A stretch of 62,455 bases of DNA from Actinomyces dentalis DSM 19115 (GCF_000429225.1 NZ_AUBL01000024.1:1-62455), one strand, 5' to 3'. Numbered from the stretch's first letter, positions 17,756-28,332 are shown. A program made the numbers and translations. The notes: a model not told the origin generated them from the sequence alone.

Positions 17756-19129
17756 TCAGCCGTGGTTGTGCAGCGGCTTTCCGGCGAGGGCCATCGCGGC
17801 CTCGCCGAGGGTCTCGTTCTGGGTGGGGTGGGCGTGGACCAGCGCGGCGACGTCGTCGGCGTCGGCCTCCCAGTTCACGATGAGCTGGCCCTCGCCGACC
17901 TGCTCGCCCATACGGGCGCCGATGGCGTGGAAGCCGACGATGGGGCCGTCCTTGAGGGAGACGAGCTTGACGAAGCCCTGCGCGCCCAGGATCTGGCTCT
18001 TGGCGTTGCCCGCCACGTTGAACTCGGCGGTGGTCACGGCGTCCGCGCCGTGAGCCTCCTTCGCCTTGGCCTCGGTCAGGCCCACCGAGGCGATCTCGGG
18101 CTCGCAGAAGGTGACCCTGGGGACCAGGGCGTCGTCGACCGGCGCGGGGTCGAGCCCGGCGATCTTCTCCGCCACGACGATGCCCTGGGCGAAGCCGCGG
18201 TGGGCGAGCTGGACGCCGGGGACGATGTCGCCCACGGCCCACACGCCCGGCACGCTGGTGCGGCCGAGCCCGTCGGTCGTCACGAAGCCGCGGTCCATGG
18301 CCACGCCCGCCTGCTCGTAGCCCAGGTCCGCGGTGACCGGGCCGCGGCCGACGGCGATGAGCATGACCTCGGCGTCGTGGGTCTTGCCGTCCTGCGTGTG
18401 CACGGTCACGCCGCCGTCGTGGCGCTCGACGGACTCGAACATCGTGTTGGTGCGCACGGTGATCCTGCGCTTGCGGAAGGCCCGCTCGAGCTGCTTGGAC
18501 ACGGCCTCGTCCTCGCCCGGGACCAGGCGGGGAAGCGCCTCGATAATGGTGACGCGGGCGCCCAGGGAGGCCCAGGCGGAGGCGAATTCGACGCCGATGA
18601 CGCCGCCGCCCAGCACGACGGCGGAGGCGGGGACGCGCTCGAGCCGCAGGGCGCCCTCGGAGGTCAGGACGCGGTCGTCGATGCGCTGGCCGAGGGTCTT
18701 GGAGTACGAGCCGGTGGCCAGGACGATGTTCCTGCCGCGCACCGCCCGGCCGTCCACCTCGACGGCGCCGGCACCGGCCAGGCGCCCCCGCCCGGCGATG
18801 AGGTCGATGCCGCGCGAGGCGACCAGCCCCTGCAGGCCCTTGTGCATCCTGGTGACGATGGAGTCCTTGTAGGCGTTGAGGGCCGCCATGTCCACGCCGC
18901 GCAACTCGGCGTCCACGCCCAGGGCGCGCGCGCCGCGCACGGCGTCGGCGGTCTCGGCGGCGTGCAGGAGCGCCTTGGTGGGCACGCATCCGCGGTGCAG
19001 GCAGGTGCCGCCGACCTTGTCGGCCTCGATGAGGGCGACCCGCAGGCCCAGCTGGGCCCCGCGCAGGGCCGCGGCGTAGCCGCCCGAGCCCGCGCCCAGG
19101 ACGACCATGTCGTAGACGGTGTCTGTCAC
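17756..19129 (-). CDS. lpdA: Dihydrolipoyl dehydrogenase (E3)
   Basis: 457 residues from GTG 19129, which has GGAGAG upstream. The GTG start gives the usual E3 length; the open frame continues far upstream without ribosome signals. FAD-binding GAGSGGYAAA at the N-terminus, redox-active disulfide in GGTCLHRGCVPTK, NAD-binding GGGVIGVEFA, second FAD motif, and the C-terminal HAHPTQNETLGEA catalytic His-Glu pair. It reoxidises dihydrolipoamide of the E2 encoded next. A DosR-like palindrome lies about 107 bases upstream, hinting at oxygen or redox control. Confidence 0.96.
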   Translation of the reverse strand: MTDTVYDMVVLGAGSGGYAAALRGAQLGLRVALIEADKVGGTCLHRGCVPTKALLHAAETADAVRGARALGVDAELRGVDMAALNAYKDSIVTRMHKGLQGLVASRGIDLIAGRGRLAGAGAVEVDGRAVRGRNIVLATGSYSKTLGQRIDDRVLTSEGALRLERVPASAVVLGGGVIGVEFASAWASLGARVTIIEALPRLVPGEDEAVSKQLERAFRKRRITVRTNTMFESVERHDGGVTVHTQDGKTHDAEVMLIAVGRGPVTADLGYEQAGVAMDRGFVTTDGLGRTSVPGVWAVGDIVPGVQLAHRGFAQGIVVAEKIAGLDPAPVDDALVPRVTFCEPEIASVGLTEAKAKEAHGADAVTTAEFNVAGNAKSQILGAQGFVKLVSLKDGPIVGFHAIGARMGEQVGEGQLIVNWEADADDVAALVHAHPTQNETLGEAAMALAGKPLHNHG

Positions 19130-19235
19130 GAAAAACTCTCCTCGTCGATGTCCCTCGCCCGGGTGGGGCGTTCCGGCACGGGCGTCATTGTTGCACCTGA
19201 GCGGGGCGGGAAGGGGGAGGACCGACGCGGGTGGA

Positions 19236-19249
19236 GGGACTAGAGTCCC
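19236..19249 (-). promoter_or_regulatory. DosR/DevR-like palindrome upstream of lpdA
   Basis: GGGACTAGAGTCCC is a near-perfect 14-base palindrome agreeing with 13 of 14 positions of the mycobacterial DosR core GGGACTWWAGTCCC. It lies upstream of lpdA in the 215-base gap after pepA. A second inverted repeat (TCCCGT, ten bases, ACGGGA; 19264-19285) stands beside it and may instead be the pepA terminator. Confidence 0.5.
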
Positions 19250-19344
19250 GTTGGGGCCGTGAATCCCGTCATATTCATCACGGGACGACGACGGCGCCGG
19301 CCGGGCGGGGACGCAGGTCCGGCCCGATTCGGACGTCCGGCGTC

Positions 19345-20973
19345 TCAGGCGCGGGCGCGCAGCAGTTCCAGGAGCGTGGCCGCGCCCGCGCCGGTCCCGC
19401 CCGCGGGAGTGGCGCCCCAGGGGGCCTTGCCGTTGTAGGCCGGGCCCGCCACGTCCAGGTGCGCCCACGGCGTGCGGCCGACGAACTCGCGCAGGAACAG
19501 TCCCGCCACGAGCATGCCGCCGGCGCGCGAGCCCACCGCGGCGTTGCGCAGGTGCGCGAAGGGGCTGTCGAGGCTGGCCCGCAGGTGCGCGGGCAGGGGC
19601 ATGGGCCACAGGGCCTCGCCCGCCCGGGCGGCGGCCTCGACGACCTCCCGGCGCAGGGCCGGGGTGCCCATGACGCCGCCGACCCGCTCGCCCAGGGCCA
19701 CGATCTGGGCGCCGGTGAGGGTGGCGACGTCGATGACGGCGTCGGGCCCGTCCTGGACCGCCCGGGCCAGGGCGTCGGCCAGGACGAGGCGGCCTTCGGC
19801 GTCGGTGTTCGTGATCTCGACGGTGGTGCCGTCGTACATGGTGATGATGTCGCCGGGCCGCTGGGCGCCGCCGCCGGGCATGTTCTCCGCCAGCGCCAGC
19901 CAGGCGTCCACGCGCACCGCCAGCTCCTGGCGGGCCGCGGCCAGGACGACGCCCAGGACCGTGGCGGCCCCGGCCATGTCCGACTTCATCTCCGGCATGG
20001 AGGCCGGCTGCTTGAGGGACAGGCCGCCGGAGTCGAAGGTGATGCCCTTGCCGACCAGGGCCACGTGCGAGCGGGCCCGCCGCGGGGCCCAGGTGGCGCG
20101 CACCAGGCGCGGCGGATGGGCCGAGCCCCGCCCCACGCCGACGATGCCGCCGAAGCCGCCCTTCTCCAGCGCCTCCTCGTCGAGGACCTCCACCTCCAGG
20201 CCGGCGGCGGCGAGGTCCCGGGCGCGTTGGGCGAAGACGGCCGGGGTCAGGCGGTTGGGCGGCTCGTCGACCAGGTCGCGGATCAGGTGCACGGCCTCGG
20301 CCAGGGCCGTGGCGCGCGCGGTCACGGCGGCCGCCGGCGCCCCGTCGGCCGGGGGCGCGGCGACGACGAGGCGCTTGGGCGGGGCCGCGGCGCCGGGGCG
20401 AGCGCCCCAGGTGTGGGCGGCGCAGGCCGCGCCCTCGGCGACGGCCGTCAGGTCGGACTCGTCGGCGGCCGGCAGGGCCAGGACCGCGTCGGCCGACCCG
20501 GCCAGGGCGCGCACCGCCCGGCCCGCGGCCCGGCCCAGCACCCCGGCGCGCCCGGCGCCCAGGGCGGCGGCGTCGTCGGACTCGTCATCGGCCCGCTCCA
20601 GCTCGCGCCCCGTGCCCACGACCAGAACGGTGGCGGCGGCGATCCCGCCCAGTGCGGCGGCGGGCAGGCGGACGACCTCGTCGAGGCCGCCGGTGAAGCC
20701 CAGGGTCGGCAGGAGCCCCTCCAGGGCCTCCACGTCGATGCCGGTGGTGTCCACGCCGTCGGTCAGGACGGCGGCCCGGGGTGCGGGCGCGGGGCCGGGA
20801 GCGGCGTCGTCCCCGGGCCCGGGCGCGGATGCGGCGTCGTCCCCGGACCTGGTGGCGCCCCCGGAGCCGGACCCGGCCCGAGCGGCCAGTACGAGGACCT
20901 CGGCCCCGAGCGCGGCGGGCGCCCGGCTCGTCAGGTCCAGGGCGGTGCGGCGGGATTGGTCGTGAGCACTCAT
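19345..20973 (-). CDS. pepA: Leucyl aminopeptidase, M17
   Basis: 542 residues from ATG 20973. A two-metal cytosolic aminopeptidase that removes N-terminal residues from peptides. The catalytic domain carries KGITFDSGGLSLK, MKSDMAGAATVLG and NTDAEGRLVLADAL, which hold the zinc ligands and catalytic residues. The N-terminal domain contains a low-complexity insertion of about 35 residues (Gly/Ser/Asp/Pro, SGDDAASAPGPGDDAAPGPA) not found in typical members. TACCAT eight bases upstream of the start and the lack of a ribosome site suggest an almost leaderless mRNA. Confidence 0.94.
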   Translation of the reverse strand: MSAHDQSRRTALDLTSRAPAALGAEVLVLAARAGSGSGGATRSGDDAASAPGPGDDAAPGPAPAPRAAVLTDGVDTTGIDVEALEGLLPTLGFTGGLDEVVRLPAAALGGIAAATVLVVGTGRELERADDESDDAAALGAGRAGVLGRAAGRAVRALAGSADAVLALPAADESDLTAVAEGAACAAHTWGARPGAAAPPKRLVVAAPPADGAPAAAVTARATALAEAVHLIRDLVDEPPNRLTPAVFAQRARDLAAAGLEVEVLDEEALEKGGFGGIVGVGRGSAHPPRLVRATWAPRRARSHVALVGKGITFDSGGLSLKQPASMPEMKSDMAGAATVLGVVLAAARQELAVRVDAWLALAENMPGGGAQRPGDIITMYDGTTVEITNTDAEGRLVLADALARAVQDGPDAVIDVATLTGAQIVALGERVGGVMGTPALRREVVEAAARAGEALWPMPLPAHLRASLDSPFAHLRNAAVGSRAGGMLVAGLFLREFVGRTPWAHLDVAGPAYNGKAPWGATPAGGTGAGAATLLELLRARA

Positions 20974-21090
20974 AGCCGGTAATGGTAGTGTCCCGCGAGC
21001 GACGGCCCTCAACCCGCGGCGCGGCGGCGCATGCGGCCCGCGGCGGGGGAGTCCGCCCGGCCGTCCCCACCCAGGAGGTCGTCATTACCC

Positions 21091-21597
21091 ATGGAGCCCG
21101 CTGCGCCCGAGGGCGTCGTCATCCGCACGATCGATGATCGCCGCCGCCCCGCCCGGGGCTGGAGCAGGATCCTCGTGGTGGTCCTGGCCGTGCTCGGCCT
21201 GGTGATCCTGGGGCCGGCCGCGGTGACGCTCATCCGCGACCCCGGCGACGCCCCGGTGGTCCGGTCCCTCAACGTCGCCGCCGGGGCGCTCCACGTGCTC
21301 GCCGCCGTGTGCGTGGCGCACAACGGCCGGCGCATGCGGATGATCGGCTGGATGAGCCTGACGGCCCTGCTGACGGGGGCGGTGCTGTTCGGGCTGCTGA
21401 CCTGGACGAGCACGGCCCCCGGCCTGGAGGTCAGCGTGTGGGCCGACGGCGGTCGCCGCCTGGCCTTCCTGCCCCTGATCCTGCCGGCGGTCTCGGCGGT
21501 GTGGATGTGGTTCTCCGACCCGCGGCGCATCGTCCTGACGGCCGAGCGCATGGACGAGCTCAGCACCTCCCTGAGCGAGCGGGCGCGCACCCAGTAG
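21091..21597 (+). CDS. Hypothetical membrane protein, four helices
   Basis: 168 residues from ATG 21091, chosen because AGGAGGT lies 11 bases upstream; an earlier in-frame start at 21031 lacks one. Four hydrophobic stretches are visible (WSRILVVVLAVLGLVILG; LNVAAGALHVLAAVCVAH; WMSLTALLTGAVLFGLLTW; LAFLPLILPAVSAVWMWF), with a cytoplasmic acidic C-terminus ending in ELSTSLSERARTQ. I do not recognise the family. It is divergent from pepA and is followed by hairpin element B. Confidence 0.7.
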   Translation: MEPAAPEGVVIRTIDDRRRPARGWSRILVVVLAVLGLVILGPAAVTLIRDPGDAPVVRSLNVAAGALHVLAAVCVAHNGRRMRMIGWMSLTALLTGAVLFGLLTWTSTAPGLEVSVWADGGRRLAFLPLILPAVSAVWMWFSDPRRIVLTAERMDELSTSLSERARTQ

Positions 21598-21641
21598 CCC
21601 GGCAGACGTCCCTGAGGGCGGCCCCGAGATCGCCGGGTGGG

Positions 21642-21736
21642 CGCCGAGCACGTCACTTGACCCGCGAGCACGTCTGGTAACCCACGAGAACGTACCTCTA
21701 GCAGACGTGCTCGGCGGTTAAGTGGCGATCTCGCGG
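21642..21736. repeat. 75-bp hairpin element B (32-11-32)
   Basis: Left arm 21662-21693 and right arm 21705-21736 flank an 11-base loop acctctagcag, which differs by one base from the loop of element A. Arms pair at about 23 of 32 positions. A direct copy of the arm starts 20 bp upstream (21642). It lies between convergent genes (the membrane protein and the ClC channel) and is a diverged copy of element A. Confidence 0.75.
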
Positions 21737-21833
21737 ATCGCGGCGCCCGGCTCCCGGCCGCACCCGCCCCCGGCCGAGGGCGGGTGCGGCGCGGTGAGGA
21801 CTCGGCCACGGGAGGAACTGGCGCGGTGAGGAC

Positions 21834-23906
21834 TCAGCCGCGGGCGGAGCGCCCGCGCCAGCGCTGCTGCACGCGCGCCCCCAGGGAGGTGCGCACCTGC
21901 GCCTCCTCGAAGGCGCGGCGCTGCTGGCGGTAGACGCGCTCGACCATCTGCTCGCGCGTCACCCAGCCCACCAGTGCGAATCCGCCGCGCGGGCGCGCCT
22001 CGACGACGGGCAGCGCGCTGAAGCCGTCGCGCACCAGCGCCCCCAGGACGCCGGTCGCCCCGTCGGAGGCCAGGATGTGGTGCTCGGACAGGGGCAGCTC
22101 GCCCACCCGCTCCACCGCCCGTCCCGTCAGTGAGATCCGGGCGAGCGTGACGGCGTCCAGGCAGCCGAGCAGGATCCTGCCCCCGACGTCGGACGGGGCC
22201 CCGTCGGGCCGGGCGGCCTTGGCGGGATCATCGGCCTTTGCGCCGGCGTCGTCCCCGGCGGGATCGTCAGTCCCCGCGGTGGCGTCGGACGGCGCGGCGG
22301 CCTCGGGCCGGGCGCCGGCGTCGTCGTCCCCGGTGGCAGCTCCGCCCCCGGCCCCGGTTCCGGCGGCGTCGGGCCGGGCGCCGGCGTCGTCCCCGGCGTG
22401 CGGGGCGCCCGGCCGCCGGGTGACCGGCAGCACCGTCGCGCCCGTGCGGGCCATCTCCGCGGCCGCCCGCGCCGGGGTGTCGTCCTCGTCGAGCACGGCG
22501 GGGGGCTCGCCCATGAGCGAGCGGGCACTGGCTCGGCCCATCAGCGTGGTGCGCATCGGGTCCTCCGGGTCCTGGCCGCGGCGGCGCAGCGTCTCGGTGT
22601 AGATCGTCGTGCGGGTCAGGAAGCGCCCCGTCACCGTCGCCAGGACCACCGCCAGCATGAGCGGCACCAGCAGATCGTACTGGCCGGTCATCTCGATGAT
22701 GAGGACCACCCCGGTGATGGGGGCGCGGGCGGCCCCGGAGAAGACCGCCCCCATGCCGATGACGCCGAAGACCGCGGCCGCCGTCGGCGAGTCCGGCGCG
22801 GCCAGCATCCCCATCGCCGCCCCGAGCATCCCCCCGATGCACAGGGACGGGGCGAAGACCCCGCCGGCGAACCCGGTGCCCAGCGTCACCGAGGTCGCCA
22901 CCGCCTTGGCCGCCGCCAGCCCCAGCAGGGCCGCCGCCGTGTAGCGCCCGTCCAGGGCCCGGTTGAGCACCGCCGAGGACTCCCCGTAGGTCTCGGGGAT
23001 CACCAGGAGCATGAGGCCCACGAGCGCCCCGCCCAGGACCGGCCGGAGCCAGACGGGCAGGCGCGCCCGCCCCGCCGCCCGCGCCGTCAGGTCCGCCGTG
23101 ACCGACACGCAGCGGGAGAAGGCCACCCCGGCCACGCCCCCGATCACGCCCAGCAGCGCGACCCACCCCAGCTGGGCGTCGCCGGCCAGGTCGAGCCTGG
23201 GCAGGGACAGGGACAGGGTCGTGCCCAGCAGGTGGTGGGACAGCACGGTGGAGGACACGCAGGCGAGCACGACGAAGGCGAAGGCGTCCAGGGTGAAGTC
23301 CAGGAGCACCACCTCCATGGCGAAGAAGGCCCCCGCCAGGGGCGCGTTGAACGCCGAGGCGATGCCCGCCGCCGTCCCCGCGCCCGCCAGGAGCCGCAGG
23401 AAGTGCACCGGCAGGCCCAGGCGGCGGCTCACCAGCGTGGACACCGCCGCCCCCAGCTCGGCGATCGGGCCCTCGGGGCCCACCGAGCCGCCGCCCCCGA
23501 TCGTCAGCGTGGCCGCCGCCGTGCTCGCCAGGGCCGGGAGCGGGGCCATGGAGCCGTCGCCGTGCTGGGCCGAGGACATGACGCCGCTGACGCCGTGACC
23601 CGTGCGCGTGCGCCCCAGCCGCGCCATGAGCGGGCCGACGAGCAGCCCGGAGAGCACCGGTGCGATGAGCACGAACCGGCGCCCCGCGAAGGACAGCAGC
23701 CCGAAGCTCGGCCCCAGGGACAGGGTGTAGTCCCCCGCGCCGGTCAGCAGCAGGGTCCACCGCTCGATGCCCAGCCGGAACAGGACGGCGGCGCCGCCCG
23801 AGCCCGCCCCCACCAGGACCGCCAGCGCGAACAGGCCGGAGCGGTGGTGCCGGAACAGCCCCAGGACCCGGCCCCGGCGCCGGCGCGCCGCGGCGTGCTC
23901 GGTCAT
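21834..23906 (-). CDS. ClC-family chloride channel/transporter with CBS domains
   Basis: 690 residues. A membrane core (about 20-440) with the ClC motifs GGGGSVGPEGP (gating glutamate retained; Pro replaces the common Arg of GREGP) and GTGFAGGVFAPSL. Cytoplasmic CBS domains follow from about 455. Between the halves of the CBS region lies a low-complexity insertion of about 85 residues rich in Asp/Ala/Gly/Pro (GDDAGARPDAAGTG, ATGDDDAGARPEAA), which duplicates itself at the DNA level. Presence of the gating glutamate suggests H+/Cl- exchange, but transporter versus channel cannot be settled. It starts one base after the S9 peptidase stop, so the two form an operon. Confidence 0.9.
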   Translation of the reverse strand: MTEHAAARRRRGRVLGLFRHHRSGLFALAVLVGAGSGGAAVLFRLGIERWTLLLTGAGDYTLSLGPSFGLLSFAGRRFVLIAPVLSGLLVGPLMARLGRTRTGHGVSGVMSSAQHGDGSMAPLPALASTAAATLTIGGGGSVGPEGPIAELGAAVSTLVSRRLGLPVHFLRLLAGAGTAAGIASAFNAPLAGAFFAMEVVLLDFTLDAFAFVVLACVSSTVLSHHLLGTTLSLSLPRLDLAGDAQLGWVALLGVIGGVAGVAFSRCVSVTADLTARAAGRARLPVWLRPVLGGALVGLMLLVIPETYGESSAVLNRALDGRYTAAALLGLAAAKAVATSVTLGTGFAGGVFAPSLCIGGMLGAAMGMLAAPDSPTAAAVFGVIGMGAVFSGAARAPITGVVLIIEMTGQYDLLVPLMLAVVLATVTGRFLTRTTIYTETLRRRGQDPEDPMRTTLMGRASARSLMGEPPAVLDEDDTPARAAAEMARTGATVLPVTRRPGAPHAGDDAGARPDAAGTGAGGGAATGDDDAGARPEAAAPSDATAGTDDPAGDDAGAKADDPAKAARPDGAPSDVGGRILLGCLDAVTLARISLTGRAVERVGELPLSEHHILASDGATGVLGALVRDGFSALPVVEARPRGGFALVGWVTREQMVERVYRQQRRAFEEAQVRTSLGARVQQRWRGRSARG

Positions 23907-23907
23907 G

Positions 23908-25911
23908 TCAGTCCAGGTTCTCCACCCGGATGGCGTCGCGGTACTCCTCCGGCGAGTCCAGCCCCCACACCTGGGCGTAGAAGCTCAGCTCCGCCTCCAG
24001 CGCCCGACGGATGTTGGAGTCGATGCGGAAGCCGTGCCCCTCGCCGGGGAAGACCTTCAGGGCCACGGGCAGCCCCCGGTCCGCCACCGCCCGGTGCATC
24101 GCCGTGGCCTGGTCGGCGGGCACGATCGCGTCCTCGCTGCCCTGCAGCAGCAGGAGTGGGGCGCGGATGGCGTCGATGCGGGTGATGGGCGAGCGCTCGG
24201 CCAGCAGCGGGTCCTCCGGCCCGCTCGCGCCCACCAGCGTCTGGATGTAGCGGGACTCGAACTTGTGGGTGGTGCGCGCCAGCCGGGCCAGGTCTGCCAC
24301 GCCGAAGCAGGAGGTGGCCGCCGAGAAGACGTCGGAGCGCACCAGCGCCGACAGCACCGTGAAGCCGCCCGCCGAGGCCCCGCGCACCGCCATCCGCCTG
24401 GCGTCGACCCTCCCGGCCCGGGCCAGGTGGAGCGCGCCGCTGACCACGTCGTCGGCGTCGTAGACCCCCCAGTGGCCGTTGAGCGCCGTGCGGTAGGCCA
24501 CGGAGTGGCCCGTCGAGCCCCGGTAGTTGACGTCCAGGTAGGCGAAGCCGCGGCTCGTCCAGTACTGCACGCCCAGGTTGTAGCCCGGGCGCGCGGCCGC
24601 CGTCGGACCGCCGTGGACGTTGACGATGAGCGGGGGCAGCTCGTCGTCCGGCCCGGTGCGCACGGCCGAGGCCGGCGGGTAGAAGAAGCCGTGCGCCGTG
24701 GCGCCGTCGCTCGACTCCCAGCTCACCGGGTCGGGCAGGGACACGCCCACGGCCTCCGGGCTGAACTCCCCCGAGCCGCGCAGCACCTGTGCGCCGCCGC
24801 CGCGCACCTCCACGATCGCCGGCAGGTCCAGCTCGCTGCCCGCCAGCATGACCACGCGCCCGCCGCCGGCGACCACGTTCCCGATCGGCTGCCAGCCGAC
24901 GTTCCACTCCTCCAGCTCCCCGTTGGCCAGCCTGACCGCGCCCAGGTGCCACACGCCCTCGCGCGCCCAGGAGGCGACGAGGTGCTCCCCGTCCAGGACG
25001 TCGAAGTGGTGGGGGCCCAGCTGCCAGGCCGCGTCCGAGAAGGTCGCCCGCGCCGGGTGCAGGGGGCGGGTGCGCAGGCCGCTGGTCCAGCCCTCCCGGT
25101 TCGTGCCCCGGCGGGGGAAGCCCTCGGTGCGGTACAGGTTCCAGAAGCCCGAGGCGTTCGACACGTGCACCAGCTCGCACTCCTCGGTCCAGCGCGGCTC
25201 GCCCACCGAGTGCCCGTCGCCGCCGTCGACGGCCGCCTGCTCGCCGATCGTGCCGTCGGCCAGCAGGTCGCCCACGTGCAGCACCGCCTCGTCCCACGGC
25301 ATGCCCGGGTGGTCCCAGGTGATCCACGCCAGGTGCTCCCCGTCGGGCGACAGGACCGGGGAGGTGACGAAGTCCGTGCCCCGCACGAGCGTGCGCACCG
25401 GGGCGTCATCGCGGGCGGCCGAGCCGTCCAGGGGGATGGCCACGAGCGTGTTGACCGGTTCGCCCTCGCCCCGGTGGTCCTCCCTCACCGCGTAGACCAG
25501 GCCCCGCCCGGTGTCGATCTCCAGGTCGCCGTGGCGCACGTCCCCGTAGATAGTCAGGGGCACCAGGCCGCGCAGGCGGTGGTTGACGTCGTAGCGGTAC
25601 AGGCGCCCGTCCCCGGCGTGGGAGACCACCACGATCCCCGAGTCCACCGCGTAGGCCCGCCCGCCGTACTCGTGCACGCGCGTGCGCACGTCCACCAGCT
25701 CGTCGGACGGCGTCAGCGGCAGGATCTCGCCGATCTGCCCGTCGCCGTCGCGGCGCAGCAGCACATTGCGGCCCGCCTGGGAGGCGCGCTGCTCCACCCA
25801 GTAGGTGTCGGGGCCGTCAACGCGCACCTGGGACAGGCGCACCGTGCGGGTCGTGATCGTGCCGGGGGTGATGGGGGAGGGCCAGGTGCCGTAGGGGGCG
25901 GTGGTGCTCAC
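23908..25911 (-). CDS. S9 (prolyl oligopeptidase) family serine peptidase
   Basis: 667 residues from GTG 25911, preceded by GAGGAG; the frame extends further upstream without signals. The N-terminal two thirds form a beta-propeller-like region (LSPDGEHLAWITWD is a typical blade). The C-terminal alpha/beta-hydrolase carries the nucleophile GASAGGF, the aspartate in GSEDAIVPADQ and the histidine in EGHGFR. It probably cleaves short peptides or acyl-peptides. No signal peptide is visible, so it is likely cytoplasmic. The upstream 278-base gap separates it from the divergent dxs. Confidence 0.9.
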   Translation of the reverse strand: MSTTAPYGTWPSPITPGTITTRTVRLSQVRVDGPDTYWVEQRASQAGRNVLLRRDGDGQIGEILPLTPSDELVDVRTRVHEYGGRAYAVDSGIVVVSHAGDGRLYRYDVNHRLRGLVPLTIYGDVRHGDLEIDTGRGLVYAVREDHRGEGEPVNTLVAIPLDGSAARDDAPVRTLVRGTDFVTSPVLSPDGEHLAWITWDHPGMPWDEAVLHVGDLLADGTIGEQAAVDGGDGHSVGEPRWTEECELVHVSNASGFWNLYRTEGFPRRGTNREGWTSGLRTRPLHPARATFSDAAWQLGPHHFDVLDGEHLVASWAREGVWHLGAVRLANGELEEWNVGWQPIGNVVAGGGRVVMLAGSELDLPAIVEVRGGGAQVLRGSGEFSPEAVGVSLPDPVSWESSDGATAHGFFYPPASAVRTGPDDELPPLIVNVHGGPTAAARPGYNLGVQYWTSRGFAYLDVNYRGSTGHSVAYRTALNGHWGVYDADDVVSGALHLARAGRVDARRMAVRGASAGGFTVLSALVRSDVFSAATSCFGVADLARLARTTHKFESRYIQTLVGASGPEDPLLAERSPITRIDAIRAPLLLLQGSEDAIVPADQATAMHRAVADRGLPVALKVFPGEGHGFRIDSNIRRALEAELSFYAQVWGLDSPEEYRDAIRVENLD

Positions 25912-26189
25912 GGGTGCTCCTCGTGCTCGGGGCGCCCCGGGGCCGGCCGGAGCGCGCTGCAAGGACCACCTTACGTGCTCCCCGGGCGCGGCGCGGCGGA
26001 CGGCGTGCCCGGGGCGCCGGACCGGCCGACCCGCCGGCGGGCCGCGGGCCGATGACCGGGGCCCGCCCCGCGGGCCGGACCGGCCGCGAGCGCCTATGCT
26101 GGAGTGACCGCCCGTGACCGGCGTCATGGGTCGGCCGCGCCGCGCCGCGGCGCGCGAGCAGGCGGTAAGGACACAGGAGGACGACGGCG

Positions 26190-28238
26190 ATGTCAGAGCG
26201 GACCCCGACGCTGGTCGAGCATCGCGACGATCCCGGCGGGGCGCCCGGCCGTGATTCCGGCGGCGCTCCCGGGCGGGAGCCCGGCGGCGCGCCCGCACGA
26301 GCCCCCGAGCTGCCCGCGACCCCCCTGCTGTCGGCCATCCGCCGCCCCGCCGACCTGGGGCGCCTGACCAGCGAGGACCTGGTCGCGCTCGCGGCGGAGA
26401 TACGCCGCTACCTGGTGGCCGCCGTCTCGCGCACCGGCGGTCACCTGGGCCCCAACCTGGGCGTGGTGGAGCTGACCATCGCCCTGCACCGGGTCTTCCG
26501 CTCCCCGCGCGACGCCATCGTCTTCGACACCGGCCACCAGGCCTACGTCCACAAGCTCCTCACCGGGCGCCAGGACTTCCTCCGCCTGCGCGAGCGCGGC
26601 GGGGTGTCCGGCTACCCGGCCAGGTCCGAGTCCGTGCACGACGTGGTGGAGAACTCCCACGCCTCGACGGCCCTGTCCTGGGCGGACGGCATCGCCCGGG
26701 CCAACCGCCTCCAGGGCCGCGCCGACCGCCACGTGGTGGCGGTGATCGGCGACGGGGCGCTGACGGGGGGCATGGCCTGGGAGGCGCTGGACAATATCGC
26801 CGACTCCGCCGACAAGCACCTGGTCATCGTCGTCAACGACAACGGCCGCTCCTACGCCCCCACCATCGGCGGACTGGCCCACCACCTCGACGCCCTGCGC
26901 ACCAATCCGGGCTACGAGCGCATGCTGTCGACCGTCAAGCGCGGGCTGCTGTCCCAGGGCGCCCCGGGCCGGGCCGCCTTCGACGCCCTCCACGGCCTCA
27001 AGCGGGGCCTCAAGGACGTCCTGGTGCCCTCGGCCTTCTTCGAGGACCTGGGCATCAAGTACACCGGCCCGGTCGACGGGCACGACGAGACCGCCCTGGA
27101 GTTCGCCCTGACCCGGGCGCGCGAGTACGCCGACCCGGTCATCGTCCACGTCATCACCCAGAAGGGCCGCGGCTACACCCCGGCGGAGAACCACGTGGCC
27201 GACCGCTTCCACGCCGTGGGGCGCATCCACCCCGAGACCGGGCTGCCGGTGGTGCCCGAGCGCTTCGGGTGGACCGCCGTGTTCGCCGAGGAGATCGTGT
27301 CCCTGGCGCGCGCCGACGAGCGGATCGTGGCCATCACCGCGGCCATGCAGCAGCCGGTGGGGCTCCAGCCCCTGGCCGACGCCATGCCGGAGCGCGTCAT
27401 CGACGTGGGCATCGCCGAGCAGCACGCCCTGACCTCGGCGGCGGGCATGGCCTACGCGGGCCTGCACCCGGTGGTGGCCCTGTACGCCACGTTCCTCAAC
27501 CGGGCCTTCGACCAGGTGCTCATGGACGTGGGGCTCCACGGCGCGGGCGTGACCATCGTGCTGGACCGGGCGGGGCTGACCGGCACCGACGGGGCGAGCC
27601 ACAACGGCATGTGGGACATGGCCCTGTTCTGCCTGGTGCCCGGGCTGCGCCTGGCGGCGCCCCGCGACGAGCGGACCCTGCGCGAGGCCCTGCGCACCGC
27701 GGTGGGCGTGGACGACGGGCCCACGATCGTGCGCTACCCCAAGGGGGCGCTGCCCGGGCCCCTGCCCGAGGTTCGCACGGTCGGGGACGACGGCGATGAG
27801 GGGCCCTTCGGGGCCGTCGACGTCCTCCTGGAGGCCGCGGGGGAGGGGTCGGGCGGGCCGCTGCTGCTGGTGGGCGTGGGCGCGATGGTCCCGGCGACCC
27901 TGGAGGCGGGGCGGGCGCTGGTCGCCCGGGGTGAGGCGGTCACGGTGGCGTGCCCCCGCTGGGTGGTGCCGGTGCCGCGCGCGCTGGTCGATCTGGCGGC
28001 CTCGGCCCGGGGCGTCGTCGTCGTCGAGGACGGCCTGGTCGAGGGCGGGGTGGGCTCGCGGCTGCGCGACGCCCTGGAGGACGGCGCCGCGCACGGCGGG
28101 GCCCGCCCGGTGGTGGCCCGGGTGGGCGTGCCGCGCCGTTTCGTCGCCACCGCCAGCCGGCCCCAGCTGCTGGCGGACTTCGGCATGGACGCCGCGGGCA
28201 TTGAGCGCACGGCCCTGGGACTGGGACGCCGGTCCTAA
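26190..28238 (+). CDS. dxs: 1-deoxy-D-xylulose-5-phosphate synthase
   Basis: 682 residues. It condenses pyruvate and glyceraldehyde 3-phosphate, the first step of the MEP isoprenoid pathway, using thiamine diphosphate. Landmarks: [13 protein letters not shown], the TPP motif [17 protein letters not shown] to [13 protein letters not shown] and the [14 protein letters not shown] loop. The first 45 residues are an unusual Gly/Ala/Pro-rich extension built on a GGAPGRD/GGAPGRE repeat before the conserved [20 protein letters not shown] -10 candidate lies at 26095-26100. Confidence 0.96.
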   Translation: MSERTPTLVEHRDDPGGAPGRDSGGAPGREPGGAPARAPELPATPLLSAIRRPADLGRLTSEDLVALAAEIRRYLVAAVSRTGGHLGPNLGVVELTIALHRVFRSPRDAIVFDTGHQAYVHKLLTGRQDFLRLRERGGVSGYPARSESVHDVVENSHASTALSWADGIARANRLQGRADRHVVAVIGDGALTGGMAWEALDNIADSADKHLVIVVNDNGRSYAPTIGGLAHHLDALRTNPGYERMLSTVKRGLLSQGAPGRAAFDALHGLKRGLKDVLVPSAFFEDLGIKYTGPVDGHDETALEFALTRAREYADPVIVHVITQKGRGYTPAENHVADRFHAVGRIHPETGLPVVPERFGWTAVFAEEIVSLARADERIVAITAAMQQPVGLQPLADAMPERVIDVGIAEQHALTSAAGMAYAGLHPVVALYATFLNRAFDQVLMDVGLHGAGVTIVLDRAGLTGTDGASHNGMWDMALFCLVPGLRLAAPRDERTLREALRTAVGVDDGPTIVRYPKGALPGPLPEVRTVGDDGDEGPFGAVDVLLEAAGEGSGGPLLLVGVGAMVPATLEAGRALVARGEAVTVACPRWVVPVPRALVDLAASARGVVVVEDGLVEGGVGSRLRDALEDGAAHGGARPVVARVGVPRRFVATASRPQLLADFGMDAAGIERTALGLGRRS

Positions 28239-28332
28239 CTCCGGACGGCGTGCCGCACGGGGGCGGAGGGGTCCGGTCGAGGGGCACTTCGCGGCGCCGG
28301 GAAGCCGATTGGTCCCCCATGAACCCGAATGT